47,656 bases of DNA from Gammaproteobacteria bacterium (lineage in GTDB: Bacteria > Pseudomonadota > Gammaproteobacteria > Thiohalomonadales > Thiohalomonadaceae): contig JAPHTQ010000006.1 of NCBI GenBank assembly GCA_026196275.1, forward strand, positions 1 to 47,656. Direction: 5' to 3'. This document shows positions 25,972 through 36,215 of this stretch, one piece after another. The stretch's first letter is position 1. Every line of letters begins with the position of its first letter. The position numbers and the translations under genes are program-made. Below the pieces are notes generated by a model that was given only the letters and a program-made list of their open reading frames with translations, was not told the DNA's origin and searched no databases.

Positions 25972-26745
25972 TTACCGTTTATCTGCGGGGCGTTCCCCGG
26001 CGTGGCGCTGGCGCAGCGCCTCAAACAGGCATACTCCGGTGGCTACCGACACATTGAGGCTCTGTACCTCGCCATACATGGGAATGTAGATCAACTGATC
26101 GCAGTTTTCGCGGGTCAGGCGGCGCAAACCCTTGCCCTCGGCACCGAGAACCAGCGCCAGCGGCCCCTCCAGTCGGGACTCATAAAGCGGTACTGCCCCC
26201 TCTTCAAGGGCGGCACCGATAACCCAGACCCCGGCATCCTGCAATGTTTTCAGGGTACGCGACAGATTGGTGACCTGCACAAAAGGCACCGACTCGGCTG
26301 CACCGGAGGCCACTTTGCGGACCACCGGGGTCAGGCCGCAAGCCTTGTCGCGGGGAGTAATTACCGCATCCACCCCTGCCGCATCGGCGCTGCGCAGACA
26401 GGCGCCCAGATTATGAGGATCGGTCACCCCGTCGAGAACCAGCAGCAGCGGCGGGTGCTCCAGATCAATGAGCAACTGCTCAAGGAAACTCTCATTGCGC
26501 TCGGTGACGCCCTGTACCCGTGCCGCGACACCCTGATGGCGGGCGCCATCGGGTATCATCGCATCCAGTTCACTGCGGGTTACCCAATCCAGATGGACCC
26601 CCTGGTTCTTGGCCAGCTGGGACAGTGTCTTGAGCCGCTTGTCCTTGCGTTTGATATCACACCAAAGATGCTCGACGCCCGAAGGATCGCGCCTGAGCGC
26701 CGCCTCCACAGCGTGCAGGCCGAAGATCACGGTGCTGTCGCTCAC
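25972..26745 (-). CDS. rlmB: 23S rRNA (guanosine-2'-O-) methyltransferase RlmB
   Basis: A SpoU-family (SPOUT) enzyme that methylates the ribose of G2251 in 23S rRNA. The 257-residue protein has [14 protein letters not shown] at the N-terminus (substrate-binding domain), [25 protein letters not shown], and the knot motifs [19 protein letters not shown] and [27 protein letters not shown]. The start is GTG 26745; it overlaps the rnr stop (GTGA, four bases), so translation is coupled. rnr-rlmB is a conserved pair. Confidence 0.96.
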   Translation of the reverse strand: MSDSTVIFGLHAVEAALRRDPSGVEHLWCDIKRKDKRLKTLSQLAKNQGVHLDWVTRSELDAMIPDGARHQGVAARVQGVTERNESFLEQLLIDLEHPPLLLVLDGVTDPHNLGACLRSADAAGVDAVITPRDKACGLTPVVRKVASGAAESVPFVQVTNLSRTLKTLQDAGVWVIGAALEEGAVPLYESRLEGPLALVLGAEGKGLRRLTRENCDQLIYIPMYGEVQSLNVSVATGVCLFEALRQRHAGERPADKR

Positions 26746-29003
26746 TGCGATTTACCCTTACCCTTGCCTTTAGCCTTGCGTTTGCCTCGCGACTTGGGTT
26801 TCTCCTTGGGCGGCACCAGCACATCATCGGCATCCAGTACCAGATCGAAATCGATCTTGCGCTCATCCAGATCGACACGTGCCACCTGTACCCGCACCTT
26901 GTCACCCAAACGGTAGATCTTGCGGGTACGGTCACCGACCATGCGGTGGTGGGAGGGGTCGAACTGGAAGAAGTCGTTGCCCAGGCCGGTCACATGTACC
27001 AGCCCCTCGACATAGATATCGCTCAGTTCGACGAAAATACCAAAACCGGTGACGCTGGTGATGATGCCGTCAAACTCGTCGCCGACCTTGTCCATCATGT
27101 ACTCGCACTTGAGCCAATCCATCGCGTCGCGGGTGGCGTCATCGGCGCGTCGCTCGGTCATCGAGCAGTGCTCACCCAGGATCACCATGTCCTCCATGCT
27201 GTACTGGAACTGCTCTATCGGCGCGCCGGAGAGGATATGGCGAATGGCACGGTGCACCAGCAGGTCCGGATAACGGCGGATCGGCGAGGTAAAGTGGGTA
27301 TAGGCATTATAGGCAAGACCAAAGTGGCCGTGATTGTCCGGACTGTAAACCGCCTGATTCATGCTGCGCAGCAGTACCGTTTGGATAAGGTGCGCATCAT
27401 CGCGTCCCTTGATCTGTTCCATCAGCTCGCCATAATCGCGGGCCTCAGGCTCGTCCCCCCCCTTAAGGGAGAGTCCCAGCTCCCCGAGAAACTCGCGCAA
27501 CGCCGTTAATTTCTCCTGCTTGGGTTTTTCATGCACCCGGTAGATGATGGGGATCTTGTGATGCTGAAGGAAGTCGGCAGTGGCCACATTGGCCACCAGC
27601 ATGCACTCCTCGATCAGGCGATGGGCATCATTGCGCACAACCGGTACGATCTGCTCGATCTTCTTGTGCTCACCAAAGACAATGCGGGTCTCGGTAGTAT
27701 CAAAATCGATCGCACCACGTTTCTGGCGCTGTTTCAGCAACGCCTTGAACAGCGTATGCAGGTTCTCCAGCATCGGTACCTGTGCCCGATACTGCTCACG
27801 CAGCTCCTTATGCCCATCGACCAGGATCCCGGCCACCTTGTTGTAGGTCAGACGGGCGTGGGAACGCATCACACCCGGATAGAAACTGTAATCATCCAGT
27901 TTACCGCTGGCGCTAAGCGCCATGTCGCAGACCATGCACAGACGGTCGACCTCAGGATTGATCGAGCACAGCCCGTTGGAGAGCGCCTCGGGGATCATCG
28001 GAATGACCCGGCCGGGGAAATAGACCGAGTTGCCACGCACCCGTGCCTCGGCATCCAGGGCACTGCCCGGATTGACGTAATGGGAGACATCGGCAATGGC
28101 AACGATCAGACGCCAGCCATCGCCCTGCGGTTCGCAATAGACCGCATCATCAAAATCCATGGTGTCTTCGCCATCGATGGTTACCAGCGACAGCTCACGC
28201 AGGTCAGTACGCCCCTGCTTGGCCTCCTCCGGCACCTCCACTGGCAGGGACTCGGACTCTGCCTCCACCAGCGGCGACCATACCTGTGGCAGGTCGTGGC
28301 TGCGGATCGCCACATCGATCTCCATCCCGGCGGCCATGTGGTCGCCCAGGATTTCGACTACCCGGCCGACTGCCTGGCGTCGCTTGGTCGGATATTCGCG
28401 GATCTCGGCCACAACCAGCTGGCCGTCCTCGGCACCATAGGCCTCATCATTCGGCACCAGGATATCCTGGTTGATGCGTTTGTTATCGGCAACCACAAAG
28501 CCGACACCGTTATCGTAATAGTAGCGGCCGGCAATATGAACATTGGCATGCTCCAGTACCTCGACGATGGCCGCCTCACGGCGCCCCCGCCGATCCACAC
28601 CGGCAACCCGGGCCACCACGCGATCACCGTGCAGGCAGCTGTGCATCTCCCGGGCGGAGAGGAACAGGTCATCACCGCCCTCATCCGGTACAAGAAACCC
28701 GAATCCGTCGGCATGGCCGATAACGCGACCGCGGATCAGGTGCATCTTGCTCACCAGACCGTAGCCGCCACGGCGGTTGAAGATCACCTGCCCATCGCGT
28801 TCCATGGCGCGCAGGCGACGCCGGAGCGCCTCAAGCTGCTCTTCGCTCTCCAGTTCCAGTTGCTCGGCAATCTCCTGCCGGTTAAGAGGCTGTCCAGCCT
28901 CCTCCAACAGCTGCATGATGAACTCGCGACTGGGGATGGGATTCTCGTACTTCTGCGCTTCGCGCGAGTGGTGGGGGTCGTTCTCGGATAATCGTTTTGA
29001 CAT
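26742..29003 (-). CDS. rnr: Ribonuclease R
   Basis: A 3'-5' exoribonuclease that degrades structured RNA and works in rRNA quality control and trans-translation. From ATG 29003 (AGGAAAGG seven bases upstream) it has 753 residues: an N-terminal winged-helix region, cold-shock domains (RGRVIGHADGFGFLVPDEGGDD), the RNB catalytic domain with IDGEDTMDFDDAVY and its Asp cluster, HFTSPIRRYPDLLVHR, an S1 domain (FDGIITSVTGFGIFVELSDIYVEGLVHV), and a Lys-rich tail ([19 protein letters not shown]). In E. coli nsrR lies between purA and rnr; here tRNA-Leu and a pilin gene occupy that place. Confidence 0.96.
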   Translation of the reverse strand: MSKRLSENDPHHSREAQKYENPIPSREFIMQLLEEAGQPLNRQEIAEQLELESEEQLEALRRRLRAMERDGQVIFNRRGGYGLVSKMHLIRGRVIGHADGFGFLVPDEGGDDLFLSAREMHSCLHGDRVVARVAGVDRRGRREAAIVEVLEHANVHIAGRYYYDNGVGFVVADNKRINQDILVPNDEAYGAEDGQLVVAEIREYPTKRRQAVGRVVEILGDHMAAGMEIDVAIRSHDLPQVWSPLVEAESESLPVEVPEEAKQGRTDLRELSLVTIDGEDTMDFDDAVYCEPQGDGWRLIVAIADVSHYVNPGSALDAEARVRGNSVYFPGRVIPMIPEALSNGLCSINPEVDRLCMVCDMALSASGKLDDYSFYPGVMRSHARLTYNKVAGILVDGHKELREQYRAQVPMLENLHTLFKALLKQRQKRGAIDFDTTETRIVFGEHKKIEQIVPVVRNDAHRLIEECMLVANVATADFLQHHKIPIIYRVHEKPKQEKLTALREFLGELGLSLKGGDEPEARDYGELMEQIKGRDDAHLIQTVLLRSMNQAVYSPDNHGHFGLAYNAYTHFTSPIRRYPDLLVHRAIRHILSGAPIEQFQYSMEDMVILGEHCSMTERRADDATRDAMDWLKCEYMMDKVGDEFDGIITSVTGFGIFVELSDIYVEGLVHVTGLGNDFFQFDPSHHRMVGDRTRKIYRLGDKVRVQVARVDLDERKIDFDLVLDADDVLVPPKEKPKSRGKRKAKGKGKGKSQ

Positions 29004-29131
29004 GTATACCTTTCCTGATGCCCGTTCGGGCGTTTCCAAGCCAGCATTCTAGCCCGTATGCTCTATAAATTCACGTAATGACCGTTCCCATCCGGTCGAC
29101 CAAAAATTTTCTGCCATCCCCTCTTGCCCCG

Positions 29132-29160
29132 TTGACAAGCCACAAAAGGAGCTGTAAAGT
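29132..29160 (+). promoter_or_regulatory. Promoter of tRNA-Leu
   Basis: TTGACA (29132-29137), 17-bp spacer, TAAAGT (29155-29160), followed by a short leader before the tRNA at 29198. Confidence 0.75.
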
Positions 29161-29197
29161 TCGCGTCCTCTTCGGGACGTTCGTGTCTGAAGAGAGA

Positions 29198-29284
29198 GCC
29201 GAGGTGGTGAAATTGGTAGACACGCTAGCTTCAGGTGCTAGTGGGGGCAACCCCGTGGAGGTTCGAGTCCTCTCCTCGGCACCA
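29198..29284 (+). tRNA. tRNA-Leu (anticodon CAG)
   Basis: The acceptor stem GCCGAGG pairs with CCTCGGC, followed by ACCA encoded in the DNA. The anticodon stem CTAGC/GCTAG encloses the loop TTCAGGT, giving anticodon CAG. A long variable arm (GGGGGCAACCCC) marks a class II tRNA, and the T-loop is GGTTCGAGTCC. The tRNA body ends at 29281 and CCA at 29284. It reads CUG, the most used leucine codon in this GC-rich region. Confidence 0.97.
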
Positions 29285-29295
29285 TCTTCTTAAAG

Positions 29296-29329
29296 AACCC
29301 GCATACGGTTATCCGGTGCGGGTTTTTTT
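29296..29329 (+). terminator. Intrinsic terminator of tRNA-Leu
   Basis: AACCCGCA pairs with TGCGGGTT, followed by seven Ts in a row, within 15 bases of the tRNA CCA end. Confidence 0.85.
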
Positions 29330-29506
29330 ATGTCCACGGATGGACGGTGTGCTCATTCACATCCCTGTGATCGCGATACTCGCGCATCCTGCACAATGTA
29401 TGCCGTGAGTGCATGGATGCACAGGAACGGCGCTTAGCCACGAAACTCCACGGTCCGTGGGGCTGACTCGCCTGGTTGCGTATCTCTTAAGTGAAGCGCA
29501 GATCTG
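29330..29506. repeat. Paired-hairpin dispersed repeat, copy 1, between tRNA-Leu and the pilin gene
   Basis: About 180 bases with no gene. Two hairpins share sequence with a second copy near 39.47-39.52 kb: GTCCA-CGGA-TGGAC (29332-29345, followed by GGT) and GTGCAT-GG-ATGCAC (29409-29422), the latter followed by AGGAACGGCGC (29423-29433). About 60 bases lie between the hairpins here, against 12 in copy 2. This suggests a REP-like family element. Confidence 0.55.
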
Positions 29507-29710
29507 CTACTTGCAGGCGGCCTCGATCTCCTCGGCGGACTGGCTATCCCAGGCCTTTACACACTCAGCCACATCGTTATAGTGCTGATCAAGCGTCTGA
29601 CCCAGCAGCGCGACCGTCACAACCACCGCCACTGCAATCAACGCGACCATCAGCACATATTCCACCACGGTCGCGCCGCTTTGCCTGTCCCTCATTTTCA
29701 TTGTTATCAC
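29507..29710 (-). CDS. Flp-type (type IVb) pilin
   Basis: 67 residues. After a short basic leader (about 12 residues) comes the prepilin site SG|ATVVEY, with Glu at position +5 of the mature protein and the EY pair typical of Flp pilins, then a hydrophobic helix LMVALIAVAVVVTVALLG. The C-terminal part after the helix holds two cysteines (AECVKAW and the penultimate residue in AACK), which could form a disulfide. Tad secretion genes (rcpA, tadA and so on) are absent from the window, so this is an orphan pilin whose assembly machine must lie elsewhere. The start could be any of three nearby Met codons. An intrinsic terminator shared with purA lies beyond the upstream side. Confidence 0.8.
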   Translation of the reverse strand: MITMKMRDRQSGATVVEYVLMVALIAVAVVVTVALLGQTLDQHYNDVAECVKAWDSQSAEEIEAACK

Positions 29711-29817
29711 ACTCCCCTCCGCAAAATAGCCATCAATGTCACTCTGCTTCTTGTCTCAGGATAGCTTAACAGGGCGATATTGAAATCATGCCCATGCTGC
29801 TACCCACCGCCCGAGAG

Positions 29818-29846
29818 CAAAAAAGGCCTCTTGCGAGGCCTTTTCC
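29818..29846. terminator. Bidirectional terminator after purA
   Basis: AAAAGGCCTC (29821-29830) pairs with GAGGCCTTTT (29835-29844) around TTGC. The A-run on one side and the T-run on the other make it functional in both directions; it ends the purA transcript. Confidence 0.85.
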
Positions 29847-29858
29847 CGAATGATGCTG

Positions 29859-31184
<1,326 letters not shown>

Positions 31185-31291
31185 TCAGACGCAGACCATC
31201 GCTTGGCCGGCTCCACAGACCCGACGCTGGCGTATTACGCTGCGTAATGTCCCCTAGTGAAAATCCAAAAAAAACCTTGTGCGGGATAAAA

Positions 31292-32473
31292 CTATTTATG
31301 CACCGCTACCGTCTGCCAGCCACCACTTTGCAGGACCAGCTCACGATCACACCCCATTTCGACGGCGCCACCCTGCTGTCCGGGCAAGGCCTGAATGACC
31401 CTTTCGCCCGCCTCACGCAGCGCATCAATGGCCTCAACCAGTGCCGCATCTCCGTCACAGGGGGCAAAGATACCACGAACTTCAGGCGATTTGGCAGTCG
31501 ACAGCGATAAAACCGTCTTCAGATCGGTACTGAACCCGGTAGCGGGCCGCGCCTGACCGAAGACCTTGCCGATCTCATCGTAGCGCCCGCCTTGGGCAAT
31601 TGCCTGACCCTGCCCCGGAACAAAGGCGGCAAAGACCACCCCGGTGTGGTAGTGGTAGCCACGCAGCTCTGCCAGATCGAAGTGGACCGAGGTTCCCGGC
31701 AGGGCCACTGCCACTTCGGCAATCTGGCGCAAATTATCCAGGGCCTGGTGCACCGGCTCATCCGCCTCGGCGAGGATCGAGGCCGCCTTCTCCAGTACGC
31801 TGCGATCGCCGTGAAGATCCGCCAGGCGCTCCAGCATAGTGTGCAGCCCCTTGGGCAGATCCCGCTCGGCAAGCAGCGTGGCGATCTCCGGCTTGGCCTT
31901 GCGCTGCAGGGCATCAAACAGCCGCGCCTCGGTCTCACTGTCCAGATTGGCCTGATGGGCCAGGCCGCGGAAGATACCGACGTGGCCGATATCCAGATAG
32001 ACATGCTCGATACCGGCGGTGTGCAGCGTCCTGACCATCAGACGCAACACCTCCAGATCACTCTCGACACCGGCATGCCCGTAGAGCTCGGCGCCCACCT
32101 GCATCGGACTGCGGTTGCCGCCGTGGGTCGGCGGCAGCGTCCTCAGCACTGTGCCCATGTAACAGAGGCGGGTGGGTAGATCGCGCTTGAGGCAGTGGGC
32201 ATCGATACGCGCCACTTGTGGTGTCATGTCGGAGCGCACCCCCATCAGGCGACCGGTCAGTTGATCGGTCAGCTTGAAGGTTTGCAGGTCCAGATCATTG
32301 CCGGTACCGGTCAGCAACGACTCCAGATACTCGATGAATGGCGGCATCACCAGCTCGTAGCCCCACCCCTTGAGCAGATCGAGCAAGCGGCGCAGAGTCG
32401 TTTCCATCTGTTCTGCCCGTGGCGGCAGAACCTCCTCGATGCCTTCCGGCAATAACCAACGATCGTTTTGCAT
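31292..32473 (-). CDS. hisZ: ATP phosphoribosyltransferase regulatory subunit HisZ
   Basis: A paralogue of histidyl-tRNA synthetase that partners the short form of HisG in histidine synthesis. The 393-residue protein has WLLPEGIEEVLPPRAEQMETTLRRLLDLLKGWGYELVMPPFIEY, LTGRLMGVRSDMTPQVARID, and the later YHYHTGVVFAAFVPGQGQAIAQGGRYDEI, which resemble class II synthetase motifs; there is no anticodon-binding domain. It sits between the yjeT-like gene (gap six bases) and purA, a common arrangement in non-enteric proteobacteria but absent from E. coli. hisG is not in this window. Confidence 0.93.
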   Translation of the reverse strand: MQNDRWLLPEGIEEVLPPRAEQMETTLRRLLDLLKGWGYELVMPPFIEYLESLLTGTGNDLDLQTFKLTDQLTGRLMGVRSDMTPQVARIDAHCLKRDLPTRLCYMGTVLRTLPPTHGGNRSPMQVGAELYGHAGVESDLEVLRLMVRTLHTAGIEHVYLDIGHVGIFRGLAHQANLDSETEARLFDALQRKAKPEIATLLAERDLPKGLHTMLERLADLHGDRSVLEKAASILAEADEPVHQALDNLRQIAEVAVALPGTSVHFDLAELRGYHYHTGVVFAAFVPGQGQAIAQGGRYDEIGKVFGQARPATGFSTDLKTVLSLSTAKSPEVRGIFAPCDGDAALVEAIDALREAGERVIQALPGQQGGAVEMGCDRELVLQSGGWQTVAVHK

Positions 32474-32479
32474 ACGGTT

Positions 32480-32668
32480 TCAGTTTTTTATCAGGTAGAG
32501 AAAGACGGCACCGGCTACCATGCTGACCAGACCGGTGATACGCAGTGAGCGCTCATCCATCTGGCTCATGGCCAGCATCGCCTTGCGGTAGATGAGCGGC
32601 GACAGTGCCGGCAACAGCCCCTCGATCACCATCACCAGCGCCAGCGCCGCCAGAAAATCCATCCACAT
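32480..32668 (-). CDS. DUF2065 (YjeT-like) small membrane protein
   Basis: 62 residues from ATG 32668. It has two hydrophobic segments, FLAALALVMVIEGLLPALSPLIY and ITGLVSMVAGAVFLYLI, separated by a short charged loop (AMLAMSQMDERSLR). This is the DUF2065/YjeT family, encoded next to hflC in many gammaproteobacteria. Function is unknown. The frame continues 11 codons upstream, but ATG 32668 gives the family's usual N-terminus (MWMDFLAALALVMVIEGLLP). Confidence 0.85.
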   Translation of the reverse strand: MWMDFLAALALVMVIEGLLPALSPLIYRKAMLAMSQMDERSLRITGLVSMVAGAVFLYLIKN

Positions 32669-32733
32669 AATTAGAGACTCACCCAGAAAGGAAACGGGCA
32701 ACCGCTGCGGTCACCCGGTGTATTGTGGATCTG

Positions 32734-33609
32734 TTACTGACTCAGCCCCTTGGCATTCTTGAAGTACTTGAAGAACTCCGAGGTCGGGTCGAGAACCAGT
32801 ACGTCGCCCTCATTGCGGAAGACGTTCTTGTAGGCATTCAGGCTACGGTACAGCTCGTAGAACTCCGCGTCTTGAGTGAAAGCGGAGGCGTAGACCTCAG
32901 CAGATCGGGCATCGCCTTCACCACGCAGTCCCTCGGCATCACGATAGGCCTCAGCCAGGATAACCGTGCGTTGGCGATCGGCATCGGCACGGATCCGCTC
33001 CGCCGCCTCGGCACCACGGGAACGCAGGTCCTTGGCCACTCGCGAACGCTCCGCTTCCATCCGCTGGTAGACCGAGCCGGAGACCTCCGGCGGCAGCTCG
33101 ATACGCTTGATACGTACATCCACTACCTCAATACCGAACTGGTTGGCCTGGTCTTCGATCTGTGCGGTGATCACATTCATGATCTGGGAGCGCTCACCGG
33201 AGATCGCCTCCTGGATGGTGCGTTTACCGAATTCATCACGCAGGCCGTTCTTAATCACCTGGGAGAGGCGCAGCCCGGCATTGCGCTCGCTACCGGCCAT
33301 GGTGGTGTAGTAGTTCGCCACATCGGAGATACGCCACTTGATGAAGGCGTCAACGATGACGTTCTTCTTCTCGAACGTCAGATAGCGTTCCGGCTGTGCA
33401 TCAAGAGTGAGGATACGGCTGTCAAACTTGCGTACGTTGTTGACGAACGGCAGTTTGAAATAGAGCCCCGGCTCGTAATCGGTTTTCACGATCTCACCCA
33501 GGCGAAACTTAATCGCCAGCTCGGTCTCATCGACGACAAAGAACGACATGGAAGCAAGCCATACAACCGCGGCAGCCAGGATAAGAGAAATAGTTTTAAC
33601 CGGTGACAT
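32734..33609 (-). CDS. hflC: Membrane protease modulator HflC
   Basis: A SPFH/prohibitin protein that forms a complex with HflK around the FtsH protease and limits its action on membrane proteins. The 291-residue protein has one N-terminal membrane segment (ISLILAAAVVWLASMSFFVV), then the SPFH domain (DETELAIKFRLGEIVKTDYEPGLYFKLPF), QLPPEVSGSVYQRM-like helix with RIELPPEV, and a coiled region. The start overlaps the hflK stop (TAATG), so the pair is coupled. Confidence 0.96.
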   Translation of the reverse strand: MSPVKTISLILAAAVVWLASMSFFVVDETELAIKFRLGEIVKTDYEPGLYFKLPFVNNVRKFDSRILTLDAQPERYLTFEKKNVIVDAFIKWRISDVANYYTTMAGSERNAGLRLSQVIKNGLRDEFGKRTIQEAISGERSQIMNVITAQIEDQANQFGIEVVDVRIKRIELPPEVSGSVYQRMEAERSRVAKDLRSRGAEAAERIRADADRQRTVILAEAYRDAEGLRGEGDARSAEVYASAFTQDAEFYELYRSLNAYKNVFRNEGDVLVLDPTSEFFKYFKNAKGLSQ

Positions 33610-34796
33610 TAGCGCACCTCCCGGGTTCGACGGTCATCTCGCAGAAGATCACTCTGCGACCTGTTGGGTAGGGTTCCCGTTCTGTTGCTGTCACCGGGAC
33701 GTTGCGCTTCATAACTCTTTGACGGCACATCCCCCAGAGCACCACTACCGCTGCGCTGCATCAGCTTATCCAGCGGCAGATAGAGCAGGTTGTTGCCGCC
33801 CTCGGTATCGACCATCACCTTGCTACTTCTGTGAAGCACCGACTCCAGGGTATCCAGATAGAGACGTTTGCGGGTCACCGCCGGCGCCTTGCGATACTCA
33901 TTCAGGACGCTGAGGAAGCGGCTGGTTTCACCTTCGGCCTCGGCAATCACCTGTTCACGATAGGCACTGGCCTCTTCGAGCAGGCGCGCGGCACGACCGC
34001 GGGCCTTGGGCAGGATGTCGTTGGCATAGGCCTCGGCCTCGTTTTTCAGCCGCTGCTCATCCTCACGCGCCTTGACCGCATCGGCAAAGGCGTCCTGCAC
34101 CTGCTGCGGCGCCTGGGCATTCTGCATGGTCAACTGATTGACCACCAGACCCGCCTGGTAACTGTCGAGGATCTCCTGCATCAGCACCTGGGCGCGGTTG
34201 ACCACTTCAGCACGGCCACCGGTAAGGACAAAATCCATCTCACTCTGGCCGACCACCTCACGTACCGCGCTCTCCATCGCCTGACGCAGGGTCTCATCCG
34301 GACTGATGACATTGAACAGGTAATCGCGAGCATCGCCCACCTGATACTGTACGGCGAACTTCACATCGACGATGTTTTCGTCCTGGGTCAGCATCAGTGA
34401 TTCCTCGGTGCGCACACCAAGTTCAATGCTACGCACATTGGCCACATTGACCTTGCGCACCCGCTGGATGAAACGGGGGTGCCAGTGCGGACCTGGACCG
34501 GTGGTCTTGGAGTAGGCGCCGAATTGGGTGACCACCCCGCGGGTGCCCTCATCGACGATATAGATACCGGAGAGTGCCCACACCAGCAGCGCGACCACAA
34601 CGATCAGGCCGATGCCGCCGCTGCCCATACCACGACCGGCGGGGCGCTCACCGCCGCCGCCACCGCCGCCAAACATGCCATTGAACTTGTTCTGCAGCTT
34701 GCGGACAACTTCGTCCAGATCAGGTGGACCCTGCTCGTCGTTACGGCCGCCCCAGGGGTCTTTGCCCCCGGAGCCGCCCGGTTCGTTCCAGGCCAT
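33609..34796 (-). CDS. hflK: Membrane protease modulator HflK
   Basis: The partner of HflC in the periplasm-facing HflKC cage around FtsH. The 395-residue protein has a Gly-rich cytoplasmic head (FNGMFGGGGGGGERPAGRG), one membrane segment (GLIVVVALLVWALSGIYIV), the SPFH domain starting EGTRGVVTQFGAYSKT, and a coiled-coil (AVKAREDEQRLKNEAEAYANDIL). Its C-terminus is polar and Arg-rich. It follows hflX by about 100 bases. Confidence 0.96.
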   Translation of the reverse strand: MAWNEPGGSGGKDPWGGRNDEQGPPDLDEVVRKLQNKFNGMFGGGGGGGERPAGRGMGSGGIGLIVVVALLVWALSGIYIVDEGTRGVVTQFGAYSKTTGPGPHWHPRFIQRVRKVNVANVRSIELGVRTEESLMLTQDENIVDVKFAVQYQVGDARDYLFNVISPDETLRQAMESAVREVVGQSEMDFVLTGGRAEVVNRAQVLMQEILDSYQAGLVVNQLTMQNAQAPQQVQDAFADAVKAREDEQRLKNEAEAYANDILPKARGRAARLLEEASAYREQVIAEAEGETSRFLSVLNEYRKAPAVTRKRLYLDTLESVLHRSSKVMVDTEGGNNLLYLPLDKLMQRSGSGALGDVPSKSYEAQRPGDSNRTGTLPNRSQSDLLRDDRRTREVR

Positions 34797-34893
34797 CTAA
34801 ATACTCCAAAATTTGATTAGGCGGAAAATTCCGCTTCACTCCATCATTGCGCAAATTCTAGGGGTCTTGCCCCGGCACCGCAAGGCACAATCC

Positions 34894-36177
34894 TCAGGCA
34901 GGCGGTAACAGTACAGCAAAATCCCCGTTCTTGCGTAACGACTCAAGGTGTTGTGGTTCGATATTGATATCCAGTTTCCAGGTGCCGTCCTGATCGATCT
35001 TCTCCTCAACCACGGCACCCAGTTCATAGAGTCTTGCCCGCAAACGGGTAGCGCCTGGCGGCAGATGCAAACTGTAGTGTCGGCGTTTGGCGTTGAGCCA
35101 TTCAAGCAGAACATGCCGAAGAAGCGCCATCCCGTCGCCACTGGCAGCCGAGAGGAAGACCCGGGTAACCTGCCCCTCGGCATCGCGCTCCAGATGCGGC
35201 GCGACGCCATCGGTCAGATCGATCTTGTTGTAGATGGCCAGTTGCGGCACCTGATCGGCACCGATCTCGTGCAGTACCTCATCCACCTGCTCGACTTTGG
35301 CCTCCCGTTCCTCATCGCTGGCATCGATCACATGCAGCAGCAGATCCGCCTCGCGGCTCTCCTGCAGGGTCGATTGGAAGGCTGCGACCAGATCGTGGGG
35401 AAGATGGCGGATAAAACCCACCGTATCGGCGAGGATCAGCGCACTGCCATGCTCCAACTCCAGACGCCGCAGTGTGGGATCGAGGGTGGCGAAGAGCTGA
35501 TCGGCGGCGTAGACCGTATCCTCGGTCAGGCGGTTAAACAGTGTCGATTTGCCGGCATTGGTGTAGCCGACCAGCGAGACGGTCGGCAGCTCGGCCCGTT
35601 TGCGCGAACGGCGCCCCTGCTCGCGCTGGCGGCGCACCTTCTCCAGGCGTTTGTTAAGATTCTTGATCCGGTCACCGATCAGGCGGCGATCCGACTCCAG
35701 CTGGGTCTCACCCGGACCGCGCAGGCCGATCCCCCCCTTCTGTCGTTCCAGGTGAGTCCAGCCCCGCACCAGACGGGTAGAGAGGTGACGTAGCTGCGCC
35801 AGCTCCACCTGCAGTTTGCCTTCATGAGAGCGGGCACGCTGGGCGAAGATATCGAGGATCAGGCCAGTGCGGTCGAGCACCCGGCACTTGAGCAACCGCT
35901 CCAGGTTGCGTTCCTGGCCCGGAGTCAGCGCATGGTTTACCAGCACCACCTCCGCCTCGTGATCCTCCACTGTCTGACGGATCTCATCCGCCTTGCCACT
36001 GCCGACGAAGTATTTGGGCTCGGGTTGGCGCCGTGCACCGGTGACGACGGCCACCGGCTCCGCACCCGCCGATACCGCCAGATCCTTGAACTCCTCAAGG
36101 TCCTCACGGTCACTCTCCTGCTGCAGATCCAGGTGAACGAGAACGGCGCGCTCACCGCTGCGGGGGCGCTCAAACAA
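34894..36177 (-). CDS. hflX: GTPase HflX
   Basis: A ribosome-associated GTPase that splits stalled 70S ribosomes and aids recovery from heat stress. The 427-residue protein has an N-terminal HflX domain (LVHLDLQQESDREDLEEFKDLAVSAGAE), the GxGPGE region (GLRGPGETQLE), G1 LVGYTNAGKSTLFN, G3 ADTVGFIRHLPHDLVAAF, G4 YNKIDL and G5 SAASG. It starts with TTG 36177, preceded by GGGGG. Its place between hfq and hflK is conserved. Confidence 0.96.
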   Translation of the reverse strand: MFERPRSGERAVLVHLDLQQESDREDLEEFKDLAVSAGAEPVAVVTGARRQPEPKYFVGSGKADEIRQTVEDHEAEVVLVNHALTPGQERNLERLLKCRVLDRTGLILDIFAQRARSHEGKLQVELAQLRHLSTRLVRGWTHLERQKGGIGLRGPGETQLESDRRLIGDRIKNLNKRLEKVRRQREQGRRSRKRAELPTVSLVGYTNAGKSTLFNRLTEDTVYAADQLFATLDPTLRRLELEHGSALILADTVGFIRHLPHDLVAAFQSTLQESREADLLLHVIDASDEEREAKVEQVDEVLHEIGADQVPQLAIYNKIDLTDGVAPHLERDAEGQVTRVFLSAASGDGMALLRHVLLEWLNAKRRHYSLHLPPGATRLRARLYELGAVVEEKIDQDGTWKLDINIEPQHLESLRKNGDFAVLLPPA

Positions 36178-36215
36178 GTTCGGCCCCCATCACGGTGACG
36201 AGAATGAAAAAGAAA

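Noticed and set aside
27531-28991. Long plus-strand open frame (486 codons) opposite rnr
   Set aside because: It is antisense to RNase R, whose domains are all intact; the frame has no family features and is typical of GC-rich shadow frames.
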